Source: Bacillus coahuilensis m4-4 (GTDB lineage Bacteria > Bacillota > Bacilli > Bacillales > Bacillaceae_K). Taken from it: a stretch of 47,048 bases of DNA. Below the pieces are notes generated by a model. It was not told the DNA's origin and did not search any database. It saw nothing but the letters and a program-made list of their open reading frames with translations. Position numbers and translations under genes: made by a program. The stretch spans positions 1 to 47,048 of the forward strand of contig NZ_ABFU01000052.3 in assembly GCF_000171615.1 (NCBI RefSeq), in the 5' to 3' direction. Positions 1-9,174 of the stretch are shown piece by piece. Within the stretch, counting starts at the first letter, position 1; each line of letters begins with the position of its first letter.

Positions 1-13
1 TCTTTTTTATTGT

Positions 14-2421
14 TTAGTTCGCAACAATATTCACAAGCTTACCTGGTACAGCAATCACTTTGCGAACCGTCTTGCCTTCTATTTGACTCGCAACTTCTTC
101 TAATCCAAGCTTTTCAAGCTCATCTCTTGTAGCTTCACGAGGAACCATCAGTTTAGAACGAACCTTTCCGTTCACTTGAACTACAATTTCCACTTCATTA
201 TCTACAAGCTTAGACTCATCAAATGTTGGCCATGCAGCGTAAGAGATGCTTTCTGAGTATCCAAGTTTGTTCCAAAGCTCTTCTGCAAGGTGAGGTGCAA
301 TAGGAGAAAGAAGCTTAATGAAGCCTTCGACGTAATCTTTTGAAATAGCTTCTGCTTTGTAAGCATCATTTATAAAGACCATCAGCTGAGAAATTGCTGT
401 ATTAAAGCGAAGCCCCTCATAATCTTCCGTCACCTTTTTAACCGTTTGGTGATACGTTTTATCTAATGATGCATCCGCAGTAGCTTGAACTTTTTCACTC
501 ACTGTGCCATCTTCTGTGATAAACAAACGCCATATACGGTCTAGGAAACGTCTTGATCCATCTAGGCCAGTTGTAGACCATGCAATGGAAGCTTCAAGTG
601 GTCCCATAAACATTTCGTATAGACGAAGTGTATCGGCGCCATGGCTTTCAACGATATCATCTGGATTCACAACATTTCCTTTTGATTTACTCATTTTCTC
701 ATTGTTTTCCCCTAGAATCATTCCTTGGTTGAAAAGCTTTTGGAATGGCTCTTTTGTTGGGACTACGCCAATATCGTAAAGGAATTTGTGCCAGAAACGA
801 GCATAAAGTAAGTGAAGAACGGCATGCTCTGCTCCTCCAATATACATATCAACAGGAAGCCACTCATCAAGCTTTTCAGGAGCAGCCAAGTACTCTTCGT
901 TCGTTGGATCAATATAGCGTAGATAATACCAGCAGCTACCCGCCCACTGCGGCATCGTGTTTGTTTCACGGCGACCTTTTTTCCCAGTCTCAGGATCCAC
1001 TACGTTCACCCATTCTTCAATGTTTGCTAGTGGAGACTCTCCCGTTCCAGATGGTTTAATTTCCGTTGTTTTAGGAAGAACCAGCGGAAGCTCAGATGCT
1101 GGAACAGTCGTCATCGTGCCGTCTTCCCAGTGAATAACAGGAATAGGCTCTCCCCAGTAACGCTGACGAGAGAACAACCAATCACGTAAACGATACGTTA
1201 CTTTCTTCGTTCCAATACCTTTCTCTTCTAGCCAAGCAATCGCTTTTTCAATTCCTTCTTCTTTATTTAATCCGTTTAGTAAATCAGAATTAACATGCTC
1301 ACCATCTCCAGTGAATGCTTCCTTCTCAACGTCTCCACCTGATACAACTTCAACGATTTTCAGGTCAAATTGTTTAGCAAATTCATAATCACGCTCATCA
1401 TGTGCAGGAACCGCCATAATCGCTCCAGAACCGTAGCTCATTAACACATAATCCGCAATCCAAATTGGCATCTTCTCTCCGTTTGCTGGATTTACCGCAT
1501 ACGCGCCTGTGAAAACACCTGTTTTCTCTTTTGCCAGATCTGTACGCTCTAGATCACTTTTAGACTTAATAGAATCAATGTACGCTTTCACTGCTTCTTT
1601 TTGCTCAGGTGATGTAATTGTATCAACTAGTGGATGCTCAGGAGCAAGGACAGCATACGTTGCACCAAACAGCGTATCCGGGCGTGTGGTGAATACATCA
1701 AACGATTGATCCGTTCCTTCAATTGTAAAATTCACTTCTGCCCCTTCTGAACGACCAATCCAGTTACGTTGCATATCTTTTATGCTTTCTGGCCAATCAA
1801 CTAGATCCAGATCATCTAGAAGTCTATCTGCATACGCCGTGATACGAAGCATCCACTGCTTCATCGGACGCCGCTCAACAGGGTGACCCCCACGCTCACT
1901 CACACCGTCTACCACTTCTTCATTGGCAAGAACTGTACCTAGAGCAGGACACCAGTTCACAGCCACTTCATCCACATAAGCTAAGTCTTTTCATATAGCT
2001 TAGTAAAAATCCATTGTGTCCACTTGTAATAAGATGGATCTGTTGTATTGACTTCACGATCCCAGTCGTAAGAAAACCCTAGCGCCTTTATTTGACGACG
2101 AAAGTTATCTACATTTAATTTCGTGAATTCTGCTGGATCATTCCCAGTGTCCAGTGCATATTGCTCAGCCGGTAATCCAAACGCATCCCACCCCATTGGA
2201 TGTAGAACGTTATATCCCTGCATTCTCTTCATTCTAGAAAGAATATCCGTAGCCGTATACCCTTCTGGATGTCCTACGTGAAGACCCGCACCTGATGGAT
2301 ATGGAAACATATCTAGTGCATAGAACTTAGGTTTTTCCTTATCTTCTGTCGTTTTGAATGTCTTATTGGTTTCCCAATAGTGCTGCCATTTTTGTTCGAT
2401 ATCTTTGTGTTGAAAGCTCAT
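14..2421 (-). CDS. leuS: Leucyl-tRNA synthetase (one frameshift)
   Basis: Charges tRNA-Leu with leucine in the cytoplasm (class Ia aminoacyl-tRNA synthetase). The N-terminal part has the HIGH-type motif HVGH at about residues 48-51, and the C-terminal part has EKMSKSKGN, the KMSKS signature; an editing (CP1) region lies between them. The frame breaks near 1981-1988: the upstream piece ends ...KLYEKT-stop and the downstream piece resumes ...[14 protein letters not shown]. Lengthening the A4 run to A5 restores E-K-D-L-A-Y-V and gives 802 residues; the B. subtilis protein is about 804. The start ATG is preceded by GGAGGAAAATTC. An essential single-copy gene is unlikely to be truly broken, so a base-call error is favoured. 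Transcription is controlled by the T-box leader just upstream. Confidence 0.96.
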
Positions 2422-2474
2422 GAATTTTCCTCCTATTCATCATTGTAAGTCGGTCCAAAGAGCTTTTTAAACAT

Positions 2475-2770
2475 AAAAAACTCCCGTCCCATCGGTAAAA
2501 ATGGGACGAGAGTGTCATATGTAATCTCCCGCGGTACCACCCAAATTAGTGCATGGCTTATAGCTCCTTGCACTCGGCTCATTAGGTTCTTATCGCGAAC
2601 AAACGGAATGCACTACTACTTTGGTAGGGTTGGTTCATGCATTCAAGCTCGATAGGCGAGTTCATGAAGAATCCCGTTGACTTGCACCATCCGTCAACTC
2701 TCTTTAAGGGAAAGAATTCACTACTACTCCTTCTTAGACGCTTACTTACTATGTAGTTGGTCTTATTGTA
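2475..2770 (-). promoter_or_regulatory. T-box leader of leuS with promoter and terminator
   Basis: On the minus strand the leader contains the T-box core GGGTGGTACCGCGGG (about 2526-2540), which pairs with the CCA end of uncharged tRNA. It is followed by a strong hairpin ACTCTCGTCCCAT/ATGGGACGAGAGT and a T run (2475-2514). A CUC leucine codon at 2658-2660 sits in a plausible specifier loop. Its promoter is TACAAT (2765-2770) and TTGCAA (2788-2793) with a 17-bp spacer. T-boxes of this type raise leuS expression when charged tRNA-Leu runs low. The specifier position is my inference from the local sequence. Confidence 0.93.
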
Positions 2771-2787
2771 TGCAAAATTGAGGGAAG

Positions 2788-2956
2788 TTGCAAGTGATGT
2801 GTGAGGGATTTTTTGAGGGAATGATTTTTGAGTTTATTGGGGAGGGTGTCTGCGGCGGGATAGGGGATTGGGGATTGTGCGCTTTTTAGACTGGAGCTTG
2901 CGCGCATTTGGAGGTGACCTGCGTTTCATCTATTTTTCAACCCAATTTTACATGGA
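2788..2956. repeat. Intergenic tract with three 21-nt spaced TGCG motifs
   Basis: This gene-free stretch lies between the yttB 3' end and the leuS promoter. TGCGC/TGCGC/TGCGT start at 2878, 2899 and 2920, exactly 21 nt apart. The preceding 80 nt are G-rich on the plus strand (GAGGGA and GGGGA runs) without a strict period. I see no open frame with a ribosome binding site. Confidence 0.5.
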
Positions 2957-2990
2957 CAAAAAAAAGCCCCTACTAGAGGGACCCTGCATA
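2957..2990 (-). terminator. Weak putative terminator of yttB
   Basis: Minus-strand reading gives CCCTCTAGTAGGGG followed by a run of eight or more T. The stem is only about 4-5 bp, so termination here is plausible but not certain. Confidence 0.4.
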
Positions 2991-3000
2991 TGCTAGTAAT

Positions 3001-4191
3001 CTATTTCAACACACTTACTGTTAACGATTCTTCCCTCTTTAGAAGGCGGTCGTATAATACCGTTAGTGTGATGCTGATAATTAACAATCCGATAAGTGCA
3101 TAGAATAAAACGCTCATTCCATATAAATCAACTAGGATACCACCTAGTAATGGACCGATCATACGCCCACCAGTTGCGGTACTATTTACAATCCCTTGAT
3201 AAAAACCTTCACGACCCTTTGGGGCTAATTGATTTGCAATCGTGGGAACGGCTGGCCAAACTAACATTTCACCAACGGTTAAAATAACCATTGCCGCTAC
3301 GAACGCTGTAAATACAGTAGCCTGAGCTGTAATAATATAGGAAACTATGAAAATACTAATTCCAATAATGATTTGTTTTTTCAAATTGTTTTCAAAGCGT
3401 TTTACAAGTGGCTTGATAAATGGCTGCCCCAGTACGATAAGCGCTCCGTTCACTGTCCAAAGAAGGCTATATTGGCTTAGTGAGATAGATAATTCTTGTG
3501 TATACGTTGCAATAGTTGTTTGCCATTGTACGTAGCCAACCCAACACAGCAAATAGGCTCCACATAGAATTAATAAAGCTGTTAAGCGTTCCTTTACAAT
3601 TCCCGTTGAGGTTGAATCTAATACGGATGCCGTTTGAGTACTACTAATTTCAATGTTTCGGTAACCAATTACCGCAATGAATAGGAAAACACCATACATC
3701 GATAGATTGGCTAAAAAGATCCATTCAAATGAAAAGCTTGCGACTAGTCCACCAAGAGCGGCACCTAGAGCAACCCCAACATTTTGGGCCACGTAGATAG
3801 CATTAAATGCTCGGCGTCCTCCCTCTTTCCAAACAGAACCTGCCATTGCGTACATGGAAGGGAACACAATTCCAGATCCAAACCCAACAATAGTTAAAAA
3901 GATTATATAATGAGGCCATCCATGCCAAAAATTCATTCCAATGAGGGCAATTAAGGTAATCCCAATTCCAAGAAGAATAGAGCGATACCCACCAATTCGA
4001 TCAAACAGAGACCCACCAATTAAATTTCCAATGACACTTGCTCCTGCGTTTAACATAAGTACAATTCCTGCCATTGATAACGTTTGTCCCAAATGGTCAT
4101 GAATGTATATGGTGTTTAGTGGCCAAAGAAACGATGCACCCGTAACATTTACCATCATTCCAATTACCAATAGCCACAATGATTTTGGCAT
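3001..4191 (-). CDS. yttB: MFS drug/metabolite exporter, YttB type
   Basis: A 396-residue major facilitator transporter with about 12 hydrophobic segments split by a central loop near residues 185-205. Residues near 60-70 read GGSLFDRIGGYRS, the G-x3-D-R-x-G-R/G loop typical between TM2 and TM3 of MFS proteins. It probably exports small compounds by proton antiport; the substrate cannot be told from sequence. Gene context supports the name: B. subtilis yttB is also close to leuS. The start ATG is preceded by GAGGAG. The frame is intact. It is flanked on both sides by repeat tracts, the G-rich tract 3' and the 21-nt ladder 5'. Confidence 0.8.
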   Translation of the reverse strand: MPKSLWLLVIGMMVNVTGASFLWPLNTIYIHDHLGQTLSMAGIVLMLNAGASVIGNLIGGSLFDRIGGYRSILLGIGITLIALIGMNFWHGWPHYIIFLTIVGFGSGIVFPSMYAMAGSVWKEGGRRAFNAIYVAQNVGVALGAALGGLVASFSFEWIFLANLSMYGVFLFIAVIGYRNIEISSTQTASVLDSTSTGIVKERLTALLILCGAYLLCWVGYVQWQTTIATYTQELSISLSQYSLLWTVNGALIVLGQPFIKPLVKRFENNLKKQIIIGISIFIVSYIITAQATVFTAFVAAMVILTVGEMLVWPAVPTIANQLAPKGREGFYQGIVNSTATGGRMIGPLLGGILVDLYGMSVLFYALIGLLIISITLTVLYDRLLKREESLTVSVLK

Positions 4192-4361
4192 AAAAAATAC
4201 GCTCCTCTTCCGTAAATTTCGAGAACCGTACTAATTGTAGAGGTTTTTATCACAATGCGCAATGGATATACATGTGTTTTGAATTGTAAGTTTTTTTGGC
4301 AGTGAAGGTTGAGAATTGAGTGGAGTGTTAGTGGATTTTTGACTCGGTTTTATTTTACGCA

Positions 4362-4770
4362 AAGTGGGCGGGTACACTCAAGGTCCGGGCACCCCTATTT
4401 AATTTAACACTCTCTCTTCAGGGTACCGGGCGACGTACCTTTGCTAGTGGGCGGGTTTTTTAGTTTCCCATTTGGGGCTGGGCTTTATTTTACCCTTAGT
4501 GGGCGGGTTTTCCTTTAAAGTGGGCGGGTACTCTCAAGCTCCGGGCACCCCTTTTAATTTTACACTCTCTCTTCACGGCACCGGGCGACGTACCTTTGCT
4601 AGTGGGCGGATTTCTTTTATAAGTGGGCGCTTTTTTCCCTTCACCGGGCTCAATCTCCATCCTAGTGGGTATTTTTATAGTTTCCCATTTGGGGCTGGGC
4701 TTTATTTTACCAATAGTGGGCGGGGTTTCTTTTATACCGGGCAGGTACGCTTAAGGTCCTGGCACCTTTT
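4362..4770. repeat. Degenerate 21-nt ladder repeat array (GGGC motif)
   Basis: Within this gene-free region GGGC, or a one-base variant, starts at 4366, 4387, 4428, 4449, 4480, 4501, 4522, 4543, 4583, 4604, 4625, 4646, 4667, 4697, 4718, 4739 and 4760. Twelve of the sixteen intervals are exactly 21 nt; the other four are 41, 31, 40 and 30. Most copies read AGTGGGCGG or CCGGGCACC/CCGGGCGAC. Longer direct duplications are superimposed: a block of about 100 bp at 4362 recurs at 4518, and 34 identical bases at 4461-4494 recur at 4678-4711. One reading frame stays open across part of it, but the predicted product is low-complexity and has no ribosome binding site, so it is not called a gene. Confidence 0.85.
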
Positions 4771-4828
4771 CGAATTAATAGACCGACCCATACCCAAAAA
4801 AGCCGCCCAACCGGACAGCTCATACATC

Positions 4829-5005
4829 TTAATCTGGATTTTCCACATGCTGCTTGGATTTTACAGCCTGGCTTCCCTTTTGCTCGTACTTCTTTTTTGA
4901 GGCTTTGACTGGGTTGTATTCTTCTCCGAACTCGGTATCAAGGTTTCGTCCTGCTCCTCTTGTTTTTTGCTCTGGGTTGTTTTGTTTTGAACGTTTCGTA
5001 GTCAT
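4829..5005 (-). CDS. Small hydrophilic hypothetical protein (58 aa)
   Basis: An open frame starts at an ATG preceded by AAGGAGG at good spacing (minus strand about 5012-5021) and ends in TAA, encoding 58 residues. The product begins MTTKRSKQNNPEQKTRGAGR and is rich in Lys, Gln, Asn and Glu. It has no hydrophobic segment, no Cys and no recognisable domain. Composition and size resemble small spore or stress proteins of Bacillaceae, but I do not recognise the family. It sits 15 nt downstream of ytzC on the same strand and could be co-transcribed with it. The 21-nt ladder begins about 60 nt beyond its stop codon. Confidence 0.7.
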   Translation of the reverse strand: MTTKRSKQNNPEQKTRGAGRNLDTEFGEEYNPVKASKKKYEQKGSQAVKSKQHVENPD

Positions 5006-5020
5006 CCTATGGACTCCTCC

Positions 5021-5290
5021 TTATCGGTCGTGATTCAGAAGTATCATTTCGTTTTGTAGATGCTCTACCTGAAGGCGCATACGGTGAAGCTGTTCACGTT
5101 GTTGATGGTTAGCACTATCCACTAGGTGTAAAAGTGAATTCACAGACGTTTCGAGCATCTGCATCGAATCGGAATATTCTTGGTCATGATAGTGCTCTTG
5201 TTTGGAACCTGCCTCATATTGTTGTTGCGCATAGCGAATTGCGTCTTCACACTGTTGTAGGCATTCTTCTACTGATTGACGTGTCGCCAT
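5021..5290 (-). CDS. ytzC: YtzC family protein (DUF2524)
   Basis: An 89-residue soluble protein of unknown function. The opening MATRQSVEECLQQCEDAI and the later KQEHYHDQEYSDSMQ and REQLHRMRLQVEHLQNEMI match B. subtilis YtzC as I remember it. The whole chain is predicted helical with heptad-like spacing, suggesting a small helical bundle or coiled coil. A ribosome binding site GGGAGG lies just upstream of the ATG. In B. subtilis ytzC is next to ytqA, as here, where ytqA starts about 170 nt away in the divergent direction. Confidence 0.85.
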   Translation of the reverse strand: MATRQSVEECLQQCEDAIRYAQQQYEAGSKQEHYHDQEYSDSMQMLETSVNSLLHLVDSANHQQREQLHRMRLQVEHLQNEMILLNHDR

Positions 5291-5456
5291 TTACATCCTC
5301 CCTTTCCTACTGAAGCTAGGGGCTTCACGTACTAGTATTCACTGCTTCGTCAAAAACAATGATGGTAATATTGTACTTATTAAGAGGGGCAACGATTTTT
5401 ACAGAAATTCATGGTAAAATAGAGCTTATTGAATTTCAGAAGCGGAGGCGACTCGA

Positions 5457-6419
5457 ATGTCTCAACCAAAACCTTTTTTATTTGCTTCGGACCATAAACG
5501 TTATCATACATGGAATTATCATCTGCGAGGACATTTCGGGCATAAGGTGTTTAAAGTTGCGCTAGACGGCGGCTTTGATTGCCCAAACCGAGATGGAACT
5601 GTAGCTCACGGTGGATGCACGTTCTGTTCAGCTGCTGGTTCTGGTGACTTTGCAGGTAACCGTGCAGACGATATTATTACCCAATTTCATGATATACGCT
5701 CAAGAATGCATGAGAAATGGAAAGACGGAAAATATATGGCGTACTTTCAAGCGTTTACCAATACCCATGCCCCTGTGGATGTTTTACGCGAAAAGTATGA
5801 AGCTGTTTTACAACAAGAGGGTGTTGTAGGATTGTCCATCGCTACTAGACCGGATTGTCTACCTGATGATGTTGTGGAGTATTTAGCAGAATTAAATGAA
5901 CGCACATACCTTTGGGTCGAGCTTGGTTTACAGACCGTTCATGAAAAGACCGCACGTATTATTAATCGTGCACATGATTACGAAACCTATGTAGAAGGCG
6001 TTAACAAATTAAGAAAGCACGGAATTCGAGTGTGTTCTCATATCATTAATGGTCTACCTCTTGAAGACCGGGATATGATGATGGAGACTGCACGAGAAGT
6101 GAGTAAATTAGATGTTCAGGGGATTAAAATACACTTACTTCATCTTTTAAAAGGTACGCCGATGGTGAAGCAGTACGAAAAAGGAATGCTAGAATTTTTA
6201 ACACAAGAGGATTATGTGAATCTCGTTTGTGATCAATTAGAAATTTTGCCTCCTGAAATGATCGTTCATCGTATTACGGGTGATGGGCCGATTGACCTGA
6301 TGGTAGGACCGATGTGGAGTGTGAACAAGTGGTCCGTATTAAATGATATTGATGCCGAGTTAAAAAGACGAGACAGCTACCAAGGAAAAAACTATGTAAG
6401 GATTGAGCAAAACGTATGA
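5457..6419 (+). CDS. ytqA: Radical SAM protein YtqA (TIGR01212 type)
   Basis: A 320-residue radical S-adenosylmethionine enzyme. The [4Fe-4S] cluster motif is present in the form CPNRDGTVAHGGCTFC, near residues 42-57; its long CxnCxxC spacing is typical of the YtqA/YhcC branch rather than the CxxxCxxC of most radical SAM enzymes. GLSIATRPDCLPDDVVEYL follows, another hallmark of this branch. Its substrate is not firmly known; the genomic link to ytqB suggests a role in RNA modification (inference). The ATG has GGAGG 10 nt upstream. The stop overlaps the ytqB start as ATGA, so the two are translationally coupled. Confidence 0.9.
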   Translation: MSQPKPFLFASDHKRYHTWNYHLRGHFGHKVFKVALDGGFDCPNRDGTVAHGGCTFCSAAGSGDFAGNRADDIITQFHDIRSRMHEKWKDGKYMAYFQAFTNTHAPVDVLREKYEAVLQQEGVVGLSIATRPDCLPDDVVEYLAELNERTYLWVELGLQTVHEKTARIINRAHDYETYVEGVNKLRKHGIRVCSHIINGLPLEDRDMMMETAREVSKLDVQGIKIHLLHLLKGTPMVKQYEKGMLEFLTQEDYVNLVCDQLEILPPEMIVHRITGDGPIDLMVGPMWSVNKWSVLNDIDAELKRRDSYQGKNYVRIEQNV

Positions 6420-6988
6420 AGTTAAAGAGAATTCTTCCTTTTGCACGTGATCTTTTACAGAGTGCTGTAGACAAAGGAGATATTGTCATAGATGCCACTA
6501 TGGGAAATGGTCATGACACTCTCTATCTTGCACAGCTTGTGGGAGAGGAAGGACATGTATTTGCCTTTGATATACAAAACGAAGCAATAGACAGTACTAG
6601 AATGCAGTTAAAGAAATCCGGCATTACCGAAGGGGTTACATTAATTCACCGTGGACATGAACATGTAAAAGATGCTGTACCGGCAGATGTTCACGGGAAT
6701 GTAAAGGGAGCCATCTTTAATTTAGGCTACCTACCTGGCGGTGATAAACGCATTGTAACCACTGCGAATACAACAATTCAAGCCATTGAATCATTACTTT
6801 CCATTATGTCTCCAGAAGGAGTCATTGTGCTGGTCATTTATCACGGTCATGATGAAGGAAAAGAAGAACGTGACAAGCTTTTAACTTATGTAGAAAACCT
6901 TGATCAAAAAATGGCTCATGTTCTTCGATATCAGTTCATCAATCAACAAAATCACCCTCCCTTTATCGTCGCTATTGAAAAAAGGTAA
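6416..6988 (+). CDS. ytqB: tRNA-modifying SAM methyltransferase YtqB/MnmM
   Basis: A 190-residue Rossmann-fold methyltransferase. Motif I is DATMGNGHDTLYLA near residues 26-39 and the acidic motif II is FAFDIQ near 53-58; FNLGYLPGGDK matches the family's catalytic-region motif. The B. subtilis protein is reported to methylate nm5s2U34 to mnm5s2U34 in tRNAs for Glu, Lys and Gln (established for MnmM). The tRNA-Glu(UUC) at 44.3 kb would then be a substrate (inference). The start overlaps the ytqA stop. A bidirectional terminator follows immediately. Confidence 0.9.
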   Translation: MKLKRILPFARDLLQSAVDKGDIVIDATMGNGHDTLYLAQLVGEEGHVFAFDIQNEAIDSTRMQLKKSGITEGVTLIHRGHEHVKDAVPADVHGNVKGAIFNLGYLPGGDKRIVTTANTTIQAIESLLSIMSPEGVIVLVIYHGHDEGKEERDKLLTYVENLDQKMAHVLRYQFINQQNHPPFIVAIEKR

Positions 6989-7022
6989 AAGCTTGAGGCC
7001 AGTGTCCTCAAGCTTTTTATTT
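6987..7022. terminator. Bidirectional terminator of ytqB and the monooxygenase gene
   Basis: The inverted repeat AAAAGCTTGAGG / CCTCAAGCTTTTT with a 7-nt loop carries T runs on both strands. It lies between two convergent genes. Confidence 0.92.
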
Positions 7023-8024
7023 TCATAAATTAAATTCGTTTGCGATTAACTCGAAACTCTTCAACTTATCTTCAAAACTGTACGTAATGGTCACAAGCAT
7101 GATTTCTTCTGCTTGGTAGGCTTGACTTAACTCTTCAAGCTGCTGACGAACAGAGGATGGGCTTCCGACAACCATACGTTTACGATTCTCTTTTATACGA
7201 AGAAGTTCATATGTGCTATAGTTATAGGCTGCTGCTTGCTCTGGACTTGGTGTTCCAGTTGATTTCATACCTTGTTCAAGCATTAAAATGGATAAATCAA
7301 TACTTGATGCGATTCTATTGGCTTCTTCATCCGTAGCTGCACAAATGGTAAAAATGGCAGGCATGGTCTTAGGAGAATCTAGATAAGCGGATGGTTTAAA
7401 GTTTTCACGATAATGTCTCGCGTAACTTGGACCACCTTCTCCGTTAATAAACTGAGCGAATGTGTAGGGTAATCCCTTCTCAGCCGCAACCTCCGCACTA
7501 GATGGGCTTGAACCAAGTATCCATACTTCCGGTGCCGTATCTAATTGTGGTGTTGCCTTTAATCCTCGATATGGATGATCCTCTGGTAGATTATCATGTA
7601 AATACCCAAGTAAATCATTAATTTGATTAGGGTAATTTCGAATGTCTTTTCTAGCTCCATCTGCTAGAGCCATTGAGGCTAATGGCATTCCACCTGGAGC
7701 TCTACCTAACCCTAAATCAATTCGATTTTCTGTGAGACCTTCAAGAACTTTAAAATTCTCAGCTACTTTATAGGCACTGTAATGAGGTAACATAATGCCC
7801 CCAGAACCTACACGAATACGATCAGTTTTAGCAGCTAGATGACTAATTAAGACTTCTGGAGATGACCCAGCAAGTCCTGTTGCATCATGATGCTCCGATA
7901 CCCAAAATCGAGAGTATCCTAATTTTTCTACATGCTGCGCTAACGTTACAGTATTGGCTAACGATTCTTTTGCAGACATCCCCTGGCTAATTGGTGACTG
8001 GTCTAATACACTTAGTTTCACCAC
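7023..8024 (-). CDS. Luciferase-like FMN monooxygenase (LLM family)
   Basis: A 333-residue protein of the bacterial luciferase-like flavin monooxygenase superfamily, close to the MsnO8/YwcH group. Visible marks are LSVLDQSPISQG at the N-terminus, RFWVSEHHD near residue 40, GGIMLPHYSAYKVAENF near 80 and DLGLGRAPGG near 104. Such proteins use FMNH2 and oxygen to oxidise aldehydes, alkanes or thiol/sulfonate compounds; the substrate is unknown. The start is one of two adjacent GTG codons (8024 or 8021); the second is better spaced from GGAAGGGG. As I recall the B. subtilis order, ytpB follows ytqB directly, so this gene appears inserted. It is probably monocistronic. Confidence 0.85.
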   Translation of the reverse strand: MVKLSVLDQSPISQGMSAKESLANTVTLAQHVEKLGYSRFWVSEHHDATGLAGSSPEVLISHLAAKTDRIRVGSGGIMLPHYSAYKVAENFKVLEGLTENRIDLGLGRAPGGMPLASMALADGARKDIRNYPNQINDLLGYLHDNLPEDHPYRGLKATPQLDTAPEVWILGSSPSSAEVAAEKGLPYTFAQFINGEGGPSYARHYRENFKPSAYLDSPKTMPAIFTICAATDEEANRIASSIDLSILMLEQGMKSTGTPSPEQAAAYNYSTYELLRIKENRKRMVVGSPSSVRQQLEELSQAYQAEEIMLVTITYSFEDKLKSFELIANEFNL

Positions 8025-8092
8025 AAATCCCCTTCCACTCTATTGATGTCCCTTATCTTAATACAGGATGAAGAGTTTTAAAATGAAAGTGC

Positions 8093-9170
8093 TCAGCCGA
8101 CTTTTTTGAATGTTCTCCTCACATTTCTATACATCACACCATTTGCATAAAAGAACATACTAACAAGTCCACTTGAGCGTATCATTTTAAATGCTAGCTT
8201 GCGGAGGGATGGATTATTCCACACTTTTTCATCTGAAAGATATACCCCCAGTAACCCCCTGTTAATAAGCTTATGGAAATGGCGATCAGGCAATTTATCG
8301 GTTCTTTTATCGGCTTCTTGTAAAAAATGAAGAAGTCTCGTAAAAAGCTCTTCCTCACTTTGGTAATATTCACAAAAGTTTAAATCTCCTTCTAAAAGGT
8401 CTTCCTCTTGATCAATAAAAATAATCAAGTAAAATATGAAGTCCTTGGATATAAGGAAAATATCCCTCTTTGATTAAGTCTCCGTGCATCGGTTCATAAT
8501 CCTCACGATGGGCATAGGATACGAGACAGAAAATCCCTAGAGTAGAACCAGAGCATGCAGAAAATTCATGCCAGTCCATTGTTGGAAGCTGATGGCGATG
8601 CTGCTCAAACCAATTGACTAACCTCTCTTCTCTCTCTTCTAACTTCACATGCTTATGTATTTGTAAATCACAATAATATTGACATAGCTCTAATAAAAAC
8701 GTCTTTATCGACGGGTAATGCTTCATTTCTTTTAATAAGTGCTGGCAAGTTTTAACTAAATCGGCTAAGTATTCTCCGTCCCCGTTCGTCTCTCGGTATC
8801 GGTAATAGTCTCGTAAGGGGGCATCTACAGTTAAACTGTCCATCATGGATTCGTGAAGCGCAGCGAAATCATTGGGGTCTAGGGAGACACTGCGATCGCA
8901 AAGATTATCTAAATAGTCACTAATCGTCTGATAAGCCACAATAAATTTGACTACTCCATCGATTTCACTGTCTGATAGAAGACCGAGAATAGCCCCACCC
9001 TCACAATGAAATGTTTTATGCTCGATGCTTGTTAATGCTTGCTGCCTTAATTCTGAATCTGGAATTTGTTCTGCACGCTCTTTCCAAAATTCTAATTCCT
9101 TGTGAACAATCGGGAATACTTTCCGATATACTTTGGTCATTAACATGAACGGCTCTGTAGGAACGCCCAT
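8093..9170 (-). CDS. ytpB: Tetraprenyl-beta-curcumene synthase YtpB (one frameshift)
   Basis: DUF2600 family. In B. subtilis YtpB cyclises C35 tetraprenyl diphosphate to tetraprenyl-beta-curcumene, a precursor of sporulation-linked sesquarterpenes. The family lacks a classical terpene synthase motif; here the acidic stretch SDYLDNLCDR lies near residue 95 and DWHEFSACSGSTLGIFCL near 205. The frame breaks near 8420: one extra T in a T5 run turns D-Y-F-I-D-Q-E-E into D-Y-F-Y-stop. Removing it gives 358 residues, close to the family length. The start ATG at 9170 follows GGGGTGAGAAA; an in-frame start further upstream would overlap ytpA. It lies 4 nt after the ytpA stop, as one operon. Confidence 0.9.
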
Positions 9171-9174
9171 TTTC

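Noticed and set aside
4472..4900. A long open frame (142 codons) through the GGGC repeat array
   Set aside because: The product is low-complexity and repeat-derived, no ribosome binding site precedes it, and it runs into the antisense of the 58-aa gene.
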